Shown one piece after another: positions 17,371 through 25,000 of a stretch of DNA of 25,000 nt. A model generated the notes under the pieces. The model ran no database searches. It saw nothing but the letters and a program-made list of their open reading frames with translations, and was not told the origin of the DNA. Source of the DNA: Cryptomeria japonica. Its lineage: Eukaryota > Streptophyta > Pinopsida > Cupressales > Cupressaceae. The DNA lies in assembly GCF_030272615.1 (NCBI RefSeq), contig NW_026729322.1, forward strand, positions 12,501 through 37,500. Reading direction: 5' to 3'. The translations under genes and the position numbers were made by a program. Each line of letters starts with the position of its first letter. Positions within the stretch are counted from its first letter, which is position 1.

Positions 17371-19204
17371 TTCACTAATTTCCATAAAAGGCAAAAAAAA
17401 AACGAGATTTTAAAATTTCCGTTTTGAAAGATAGTGAGAAAAAGGGAATGCTGGTGCCATCTTGAGCCCGCCCTGGTGCGCAGCCCAGCCAAGGTTTGCG
17501 CACCAAGGTGCCCACCCTGGCGAAGGTGCGCGCCCGGGCAATTAACCCAACTTCCAACTTCGCGCGCGCCAGGGTGGGAGCGCACCCAACAACCGGGCCT
17601 GGGAAGAGCCAATGCGAGAAACCCCACCAAACTCTCTGACAAAAAAAGAGGGGGCGCTCCAGTAACCCCGCTTCGGAGCGCACCCTGGGCAAACCCAGCC
17701 AAGGTGCCCACCCCGGCCAAGGTGCAGGCGAGGTGCGCACCCGGGGCAAACCGGGCTCCGACAACGTGCACGCCGCACCTTGGAGCACACTTCGTAGCGC
17801 TCCCGGGTGCGCACCTCAGAGCACACCAAGGTGGGCAGCGAGGTGCGCACCTTTGATGCGCTGCCTTCACTAATTTCCAGAAAAGGCAAAAAAAAAAGGA
17901 GATTTTAAAATTTCCGTTTTGAAAGATAGTGAAAAAAACGGAACGCGCGTGCCATCTTGAGCCCGCCCTGGTGCGCAGCCCAGGTAAGGTGCCACCCTGG
18001 CAAAGGTGCGCACCCGGGCAATTAACCCTACTTCCGACTTCGTGCGCGCCAGGGTGGCAACCGGGCCTCGGAAGAGCCAATGCGAGAAACCCCACCAAAC
18101 GCTCCGACAAAAAAAGAGGCGGCGCTCCAATAACCCCGCTTCGGAGCGCAGCCGGGGCAAACCAAGCCAAGGTGCCCACCCCGACGAAGGTGCACGCGAG
18201 GTGCGCACCCGGGGCAAACCGGGCTCCGACAACGTGCACGCAGCACCTTGGAGCACACTTCGAAGCACTCCCGGGTGCCCACCGGCGTTGCGCACCGTGG
18301 TGGGCAGCGAGGTGCGCACCTTTGATGCGCTGCCTTCACTAATTTCCAGAAAAAGGCAAAAAAAAATGAGATTTTAAAATTTCCGTTTTGAAAGATAGTG
18401 AAAAAAAAGGAACGCGGGTGCCATCTTGAGCCCGCCCTGGTGCGCAGCCCAGGCAAGGCATGCGCACCAAGGTGCCCACCCGAGGTGCACACCCGGGGCA
18501 AACCGGGCTCCGACTTCGTGCAGGCCGCACCTTGGAGCACACTTCGGAGCGCTCCTTGGTGCGCACCATGGTGCCCACCAGGGCGCACCCGAGGCAAACC
18601 GGGCTCCGACTTCGTGCACGCCGCACCTTGGAGCACACATCGGAGCGCTCCCAGGTTCGCACCAGCGTTGCGCACCTTTGATGCGCTGCCTTCACTAATT
18701 TCCAGAAAAGGCAAAAAAAAACGATATTTTAAAATTTCCGTTCTGAAAGATAGTGAAAAAAACGGAACGCGGGTGCCATCTTGAGCCCTTCCTGATGCGC
18801 AGCCCAGGCAAGTTGTGCGCACCAAGGTGCCCACCCTGGCGGAGGTGCGCGCCCGGGGCAAACCGGGCTCCGACTTCGTGCACTGCATGGTGCCCACCAA
18901 GGCGCGCAACCCAGCCAAGGTGCCCACCGCAGCGAAGGTGCACGCGAGGTGCGCACCCGAGGTGCACACCCGGGGCAAACCGGGCTCCGACTTCGTGCAC
19001 GCCGCACCTTGGAGCACACTTCAGAGCGCTCCTTGGTACGCACCAGGGCGCGCAACCCAGCCAAGGTGCTCACCCCGGCGAAGGTGCACGCGAGGTGCGC
19101 ACCCGGGGCAAACCGGGCTCGGACTTCGTGCACGCCGCACCTTGGAGCACACATCGGAGCGCTCCCGGGTTCGCACCAGCATTGCGCACCTTTGATGCGC
19201 TGCC
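17371..19204 (+). repeat. Super-unit copy 2, shortened
   Basis: Its first two sub-units repeat those at 15019 at an offset of 2,352 bp, with one single-base deletion (GGTGCCACCCTGG for GGTGCCCACCCTGG near 17989). The third and fourth sub-units, at 18335 and 18691, are 356 and 514 bp in place of 634 and 753 bp, having lost internal modules. Confidence 0.85.
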
Positions 19205-19347
19205 TTCACTAATTTCCAGAAAAGGCAAAAAAAAGAAAAAAATGAGATTTTAAAATTTCCGTTTTGAAAGATAGTGAAAAAAACGGAACGCGGGTGCCAT
19301 CTTGAGCCCGCCCTGGTGTGCAGCCCAGGCAAGTTGTGCGCACCAAG
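19205..19347 (+). repeat. Last poly(dA)-rich module and junction into segment copy 2
   Basis: The module reads normally (with an extended GGCAAAAAAAAGAAAAAAAT stretch) through TTGTGCGCACCAAGG. Then, in place of the usual TGCCCACCCTGGCGGAGG, the sequence is CACCCACCCTGGCCAAGG and continues as the G-rich array. The switch lies at 19348/19349. Confidence 0.9.
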
Positions 19348-19858
19348 GCACCCACCCTGGCCAAGGTGGGTCACGGGGTGGGTCCTAGGGTGGGTAACGG
19401 TGTGGGTACTAAGGTGCGTGCCAAGGTGGGTCATAGGGTGGGTGCCAAGGTGGGCACCAGGGTGGGTGTGCACCAACCCTAGCCAGGGTAGGTCACGGGG
19501 TGGTTGTCGGGGTGGGCGTCAAGGAGCCAAGGTGGGTGGCAAGTAGCCAAGTTGCGTGCCAAGGTGGGTGTCGGGGTGGGTGCCAAGGATCCAAGGTGGG
19601 TGCCAAGGAACCAAGGTGGGTGTCTGGGTGGGTGCCGAGGTGGGAGCCAGGGTGGGTCCCAAGGTGAGTGCAAAGGTGGGTGCCAGGGTCAAGGTGAGTG
19701 CCAATGTGGGTTCCAAGGTGCCAGGGTCAGGGTGAGTGCCAATGTGGGTTCAAAGGTGCTAAGTTGGGTGCGAGGTTGGGTGCGAGGGTGGGTGGGTGCC
19801 AAGGTGTGCTAGGTGGAAGCCCGGGTGGGTCGGCATCCCATGGGTGTCGAGTTGGGTG
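19348..19858 (+). repeat. G-rich array, second copy
   Basis: This is a near-identical copy of 11425-11935. It differs at 19401 (T for G at 11478). It keeps the imperfect palindromic node at about 19457-19480 and the quadruplex motif at 19778-19796. Confidence 0.92.
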
Positions 19859-20213
19859 CCTGATGGGTGCTTCTTGTCAAGTTTTAGTCGTCGGGACTCA
19901 TTTCGAGCCTTAGAGGTCGTTTCTTGTCCGGTTGCCCTGTCTTCGACCTGGGAACCCAATTTTGGTCCTCGGGTCCCATTTTTTTTTGTCTCGCATCCCA
20001 CTTTTGGCCTGTGGCCTTTTCGGGGTCGATTCTCGTTTTGGGCATCAGAGCATGTTTCTTCTCCTAAAACCCAATATTTGTTTATTAAGTCTCGGAACAC
20101 ATTTTTGTTCTCGTGGACCCATCATGGGTCTTGGAACGCATTTGTGGTCCTTGGGTCCCATTTTGCATCCCGAAACTTGTGTTTTGGTGCTTGATCCCTA
20201 TTTTGGGTGCCCA
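19859..20213 (+). repeat. T-rich degenerate repeats, second copy
   Basis: This is the copy of 11936-12290 upstream of the second 5S gene. I noticed no difference between the two. Confidence 0.7.
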
Positions 20214-20602
20214 CCTTGCACCAAGTGCGCACCCGGGGCAAACCGAGCGCCTTGGTGCACCGGGGCAAGATCGAGCGTGCACCCGAGGCGCCCCGAACAT
20301 GCACCAAGGTGCACTCGGCCCACATGTGAGCGCAGGTCGTTGCGCCCGAGGTGGTGTGTGGGCACCGCGTTGCAGACGGGACACTGCACGCACACGACGC
20401 CCCCTACAGGTGCACGCACGTAGGCCGGGCCGGGTGCACACCCGACGCCCTAGCAAGGTGCGCGCACCCGGGCAGGGCTCACACTTGGCGAACGGGGCGC
20501 ACTTCGCGAGGGAGGGTGTGCACCTCGACGGGGGTGGGTGGCCGGGGTGGATTCGCACGTGGGTCGCGGTTTGCTAAGTACACACTGCGACAAGCTCATA
20601 AC
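20214..20602 (+). other. GC-rich 5' flank of 5S copy 2
   Basis: This is the copy of 12291-12679, with A20406 for C12483. TAAGTA lies at 20575-20580 (-28) and C at -1. Confidence 0.6.
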
Positions 20603-20720
20603 GGGTGCGATCATACCAGCGTTAGTGCACCGGATCCCATCAGAACTCCGCAGTTAAGCGCGCTTGGGCCGGAGTAGTACTGGGATGGGTGACCTCCCGG
20701 GAAGTCCCGGTGTTGCACCC
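20603..20720 (+). rRNA. 5S ribosomal RNA, copy 2
   Basis: This is a second complete 5S gene, 118 bp, with the same internal promoter boxes, closing helix and downstream T runs as the first. It differs from the first at one base, G20621 in place of A12698 (position 19 of the RNA). The G form (CAGCGTT) is what I recall from conifer genes and is probably ancestral. The A form would come from a CpG transition. Both copies lie on the same strand, 7,923 bp apart, inside the duplicated segment. Nothing in the sequence suggests that either is inactive. Confidence 0.97.
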
Positions 20721-20733
20721 TTTTTTAGTTTTT
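20721..20733 (+). terminator. Pol III terminator of 5S copy 2
   Basis: T6 (20721-20726), AG, then T5 (20729-20733), identical to the first copy. Confidence 0.92.
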
Positions 20734-21155
20734 CGCCGGGCATCGCAATGCTATTTGAATAAACCTTTTGCCCGTTTGCGTTCTCGTCGGGGCCGGGCCG
20801 GGCCGGGGTGCGCTGCCCGCACTACCGCGCGCGCGGGGGCGACACCGAGCGCGCACCCGAGGCGCCCCGAGCACACAGGCCACGGTGCAACCCGGGCGTT
20901 GTGCGCGCACCCCGGTGCGCCCGAGGTGCTGCGCGCGCACCCAGGTGAAATCGGTGTGCACCTCGGCCAGTGCGCGCTCGGTCGAGTCGCGCACGTTGGC
21001 CAAGGTGCACGGTGATGTTTCTTACTCTAAGGTTCCGCACCAGACGCCCGGGACAGGTGAGCGAAGCTGGGCGGGGCCGGGTGCGCGGCCGGGGCAGGTG
21101 CACGCAGCTGGAGAGAGCTTTGGAGCACACTTCGGAGCGCACCAATGATGCGCTC
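20734..21155 (+). other. GC-rich 3' flank of 5S copy 2
   Basis: This is the copy of 12811-13232, with A20742 for G12819 and G20864 for A12941. No gene is seen. Confidence 0.6.
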
Positions 21156-22878
21156 CATTCAAAAGTTTCCTGAAAAGGCAAAAAAAGTTGAGATTATAGA
21201 ATTTCCCACTTGAGAGATTGTAAAAAAAAAAAATTTAAAATGAAGGAAACGCGGGTGCCAAGGTGTGCGCAGCCCAGCCAAGGTGTGCGCACCAAGGCGC
21301 CCACCCTGGCGAAGGTGCACGCAAGGTGCGCACCCGAGGCAAACCGGACAATTAACCCAACTTTCGACTTCGCGCGCACCTTGGAGCGCACTTCGGAGCG
21401 CTCCTTGGTGCGCACCAATCTTGGGCACCTCGGAGTGCACCATGGCGCCCACCAAGGTGCGCACCCGGGGCAAACCGAGCTCCGACTTCGTGCGCACCTT
21501 GGAGCGCACGAAAGGTGCGCACCATGGCGCCCACCAAGGTGCGCAGCCCAGCCAAGGCGTGCGCATCAAGGTGCGCACCCTGGCGAAGGTGCGCACCCGG
21601 GGCAAACCGAGCTCCGACTTCGTGCGCACCTTGGAGCGCACAAAAGGTGCGCAACCCAGCCAAGGTGTGCGCACCCCGGTCAAACCGAGCTCCGAATCGT
21701 GCGCACCAGAGGTGCACGCCATCGTGCGCACCTTGGAGCACACTTCGGAGCCCTCCTTGGTGCGCGCCGATGTTGCGCACCTCGGAGCGCACCCGGGGAA
21801 AACAATGCAATTAACCCGACTTTCGACTTCGTGGGCACCTCGGAGCGCTCTCGGGTTCGCACCTCGGAGCACACCGAGGTGCGCACCTTTGATGCGCTGC
21901 CTTCACCAATTTCCAGAAAAGGCAAGAAAACATTGAGAAGGTGTGCGCACCGAGGTGCCCACCCTGGCGAAGGTGCACGCGAGGTGCGCACCCGGGGCAA
22001 ACCGGGCTCCGACTTCGTGCACGCCGCACCTTGGAGCACACTTCGGAGCGCTCCTTGGTGCGCACCAGGGCGCGCAACCCAGCCGAGGTGCCCACCCCGG
22101 CGAAGGTGCACGCGAGGTGCGCACCCGGGGCAAACCGGGCTCCGACTTCGTGCACGCCATGGTGCCCACCGCGGCGAAGGTGCACGCGAGGTGCGCACCC
22201 GGGGCAAACCGGGCTCCGACTTCGTGCACGCCGCACCTTGGAGCACACTTCGGAGCGCTCCTTGGTGCGCACCATGGTGCCCACCAGGGCGCGCAACCCC
22301 GCCGAAGGTGCACGCGAGGTGCGCACCCGGGGCAAACCGGGCTCCGACTTCGTGCACGCCGCACCTTGGAGCACACTTCGGAGCGCTCCTTGGTGCGCAC
22401 CATGGTGCCCACCAGGGCGCGCAACCCCGCCGAAGGTGCACGCGAGGTGCGCACCCGGGGCAAACCGGGCTCCGACTTCGTGCACGCCGCACCTTGGAGC
22501 ACACTTCGGAGCGCTCCTTGGTGCGCACCAGGGCGCGCAACCCAGCCGAGGTGCCCACCCCGGCGAAGGTGCACGCGAGGTGCGTACCCGGGGCAAACCG
22601 GGCTCCGACTTCGTGCACGCCGCACCTTGGAGCACACTTCGGAGCGCTCCTTGGTGCGCACCATGGTGCCCACCAGGCCGCGCAACCCAGCCAAGGTGTG
22701 CGCACCAAGGTGCACGCGAGGTGCGCACCCGGGGCAAACCGGGGTTCGACTTCGTGCACGCCGCACCTTGGAGCACACATCGGGGCGCTCCCGGGTTCGC
22801 ACCGGCGTTGCGCACCGTGGTGGGCACCTCGGAGCACACCAAGGTGGGCAGCGAGGTGCGCACCTTTGATGCGATGCC
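21156..22878 (+). repeat. Poly(dA) module and GGTGCGCACC array, second copy
   Basis: This is the copy of 13233-15018 minus the 63-bp module. It ends with the poly(dA)-rich module at 22879. T22746 replaces C14886. Long frames on both strands are again repeat translations. Confidence 0.9.
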
Positions 22879-25000
22879 TTCACTAATTTCCATAAAAGGC
22901 AAAAAAAAAACGAGATTTTAAAATTTCCGTTTTGAAAGATAGTGAGAAAAAGGGAATGCTGGTGCCATCTTGAGCCCGCCCTGGTGCGCAGCCCAGCCAA
23001 GGTGTGCGCACCAAGGTGCCCACCCTGGCGAAGGTGCGCGCCCGGGCAATTAACCCAACTTCCAACTTCGCGCGCGCCAGGGTGGGAGCGCACCCAACAA
23101 CCGGGCCTGGGAAGAGCCAATGCGAGAAACCCCACCAAACGCTCTGACAAAAAAAGAGGGGGCGCTCCAGTAACCCCGCTTCGGAGCGCACCCTGGGCAA
23201 ACCCAGCCAAGGTGCCCACCCCGGCCAAGGTGCAGGCGAGGTGCGCACCCGGGGCAAACCGGGCTCCGACAACGTGCACGCCGCACCTTGGAGCACACTT
23301 CGTAGCGCTCCCGGGTGCGCACCTCAGAGCACACCAAGGTGGGCAGCGAGGTGCGCACCTTTGATGCGCTGCCTTCACTAATTTCCAGAAAAGGCAAAAA
23401 AAAAAGGAGATTTTAAAATTTCCGTTTTGAAAGATAGTGAAAAAAACGGAACGCGCGTGCCATCTTGAGCCCGCCCTGGTGCGCAGCCCAGGTAAGGTGC
23501 CCACCCTGGCAAAGGTGCGCACCCGGGCAATTAACCCTACTTCCGACTTCGTGCGCGCCAGGGTGGCAACCGGGCCTCGGAAGAGCCAATGCGAGAAACC
23601 CCACCAAACGCTCCGACAAAAAAAGAGGCGGCGCTCCAATAACCCCGCTTCGGAGCGCAGCCGGGGCAAACCCAGCCAAGGTGCCCACCCCGACGAAGGT
23701 GCACGCGAGGTGCGCACCCGGGGCAAACCGGGCTCCGACAACGTGCACGCAGCACCTTGGAGCACACTTCGAAGCACTCCCGGGTGCCCACCGGCGTTGC
23801 GCACCGTGGTGGGCAGCGAGGTGCGCACCTTTGATGCGCTGCCTTCACTAATTTCCAGAAAAAGGCAAAAAAAAATGAGATTTTAAAATTTCCGTTTTGA
23901 AAGATAGTGAAAAAAAAGGAACGCGGGTGCCATCTTGAGCCCGCCCTGGTGCGCAGCCCAGGCAAGGCATGCGCACCAAGGTGCCCACCCGAGGTGCACA
24001 CCCGGGGCAAACCGGGCTCCGACTTCGTGCAGGCCGCACCTTGGAGCACACTTCGGAGCGCTCCTTGGTGCGCACCATGGTGCCCACCAGGGCGCGCAAC
24101 CCAGCCAAGGTCTGCACACCAAGGTGCCCACCCCGGCGAAGGTGCACGCGAGGTGCGCACCCGGGGCAAACCGGGCTCCGACTTCGTGCACGCCATGGTG
24201 CCCACCGCGGCGAAGGTGCACGCGAGGTGCGCACCCGGGGCAAACCGGGCTCCGACTTCGTGCACGCCGCACCTTGGAGCACACTTCGGAGCGCTCCTTG
24301 GTGCGCACCATGGTGCCCACCAGGGCGCGCAACCCAGCCAAGGTGTGCGCACCAAGGTGCACGCGAGGTGCGCACCCGGGGCAAACCGGGGTCCGACTTC
24401 GTGCACGCCGCACCTTGGAGCACACATCGGAGCGCTCCCAGGTTCGCACCAGCGTTGCGCACCTTTGATGCGCTGCCTTCACTAATTTCCAGAAAAGGCA
24501 AAAAAAAACGAGATTTTAAAATTTCCGTTCTGAAAGATAGTGAAAAAAACGGAACGCGGGTGCCATCTTGAGCCCTTCCTGGTGCGCAGCCCAGGCAAGT
24601 TGTGCGCACCAAGGTGCCCACCCTGGCGGAGGTGCGCGCCCGGGGCAATCCGGGCTCCGACTTCGTGCACTGCATGGTGCCCACCAAGGCGCGCAACCCA
24701 GCCAAGGTGCCCACCGCAGCGAAGGTGCACGCGAGGTGCGCACCCGAGGTGCACACCCGGGGCAAACCGGGCTCCGACTTCGTGCACGCCGCACCTTGGA
24801 GCACACTTCAGAGCGCTCCTTGGTGCGCACCAGGGCGCGCAACCCAACCAAGGTCTGCACACCAAGGTGCTCACCCCGGCGAAGGTGCACGCGAGGTGCG
24901 CACCCGGGGCAAACCGGGCTCGGACTTCGTGCACGCCGCACCTTGGAGCACACATCGGAGCGCTCCCGGGTTCGCACCAGCATTGCGCACCTTTGATGCG
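22879..25000 (+). repeat. Super-unit in segment copy 2, cut by the window end
   Basis: Sub-units start at 22879, 23374, 23844 and 24478, with spacings of 495, 470 and 634 bp as in the first super-unit. The fourth is the hybrid described for the segment. It begins like the sub-unit at 16618 and ends like the one at 18691. Confidence 0.88.

Larger units (their letters stand above)
11425..19347 (+). repeat. 7,923-bp duplicated segment, copy 1 (carries 5S)
   Basis: Every landmark from 11425 to about 14560 recurs 7,923 bp downstream: the end of the G-rich array, the T-rich repeats, the 5S gene and the module arrays. After a 63-bp difference at 14566-14628 the offset is 7,860 until about 16870. 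I noticed seven substitutions in about 5.4 kb. The segment ends at 19347, where the poly(dA)-punctuated array jumps straight back into the G-rich array. Confidence 0.95.
19348..25000 (+). repeat. 7.9-kb duplicated segment, copy 2 (incomplete, runs off the window)
   Basis: It is collinear with copy 1 from 11425 to about 16870. From about 24720 it instead matches the sub-unit at 18691-19204: GTGCGCACCCGAGGTGCACA at about 24735 matches about 18948, an offset of 5,787. It then continues with GGGCTCGGACTTCG and CACCAGCATTGCGCACC as at 19100-19195. The window ends just before the next poly(dA)-rich module. Confidence 0.93.

Noticed and set aside
13287-19300. Open frames of 200-660 codons on both strands in the arrays downstream of 5S, with Ala/Pro/Arg/His-rich translations
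   Set aside because: They overlap in several frames and on both strands over the same bases, follow the repeat modules, change frame with module number between the two segment copies, and resemble no known family. GC-rich DNA without TAA, TAG or TGA in its modules explains them.
1-25000. 18S, 5.8S or 26S rRNA coding sequence
   Set aside because: None of the conserved blocks I would expect from these genes appears on either strand, so the 35S link is an inference only.

Overview
This window looks like non-coding ribosomal spacer DNA from a land-plant nuclear genome. The only recognisable genes are two copies of 5S rRNA, at 12680-12797 and 20603-20720, both on the + strand. The 5S sequence is plant-type. 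Several bases (the CCGCAG and GGGCCGGAG segments, the CCCGGGAAG near the 3' end) fit what I remember of gymnosperm 5S genes better than angiosperm ones. A gymnosperm is therefore my best guess, but it rests on memory and not on a search. I found no protein-coding gene. Open frames of up to about 660 codons occur on both strands and in several frames at once. They arise because GC-rich tandem repeats rarely contain stops.

Layout. 1-582: single-copy-looking DNA with nothing recognised. 583-1410: decayed edge of a tandem array. 1411-5450: a 188-bp tandem array of 22 units. 5530-6790: three longer units that share the 188-bp backbone but carry an extra block with a strong dyad and a TATATAAG box. 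6883-7219: a 50/56-bp tandem repeat. 7220-8337: a 311-bp promoter-like repeat. 8338-8970: a 52-bp satellite expanded inside one of these units, with palindromes at both ends. 9050-10020: a mostly 157-bp promoter-like repeat. 10205-11935: a strand-asymmetric G-rich array with quadruplex motifs and large palindromes. 11936-12290: T-rich degenerate repeats. 12291-13232: the 5S gene and its GC-rich flanks. 13233-19347: a nested array of GGTGCGCACC-type modules punctuated by poly(dA)-rich modules.

From 19348 the window repeats itself. The segment starting at 11425 recurs 7,923 bp downstream with about 0.1% substitutions, second 5S gene included. The duplication breakpoint falls at the centre of a 24-bp perfect palindrome (11414-11437).

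How the parts may work together (inference). Thirteen copies of a nearly invariant block around TATATAAG, all on the + strand and lying between an upstream repeat array and the 5S-bearing segment, resemble the spacer promoters plus promoter-derived repeats of rDNA intergenic spacers. The 188-bp repeat can be read as a promoterless form of the promoter unit. The 5S genes on the same strand suggest a linked 5S-35S arrangement of the kind documented in Ginkgo, bryophytes and Artemisia. However, no 18S, 5.8S or 26S sequence lies in the window, so linkage to 35S rDNA is not shown here.
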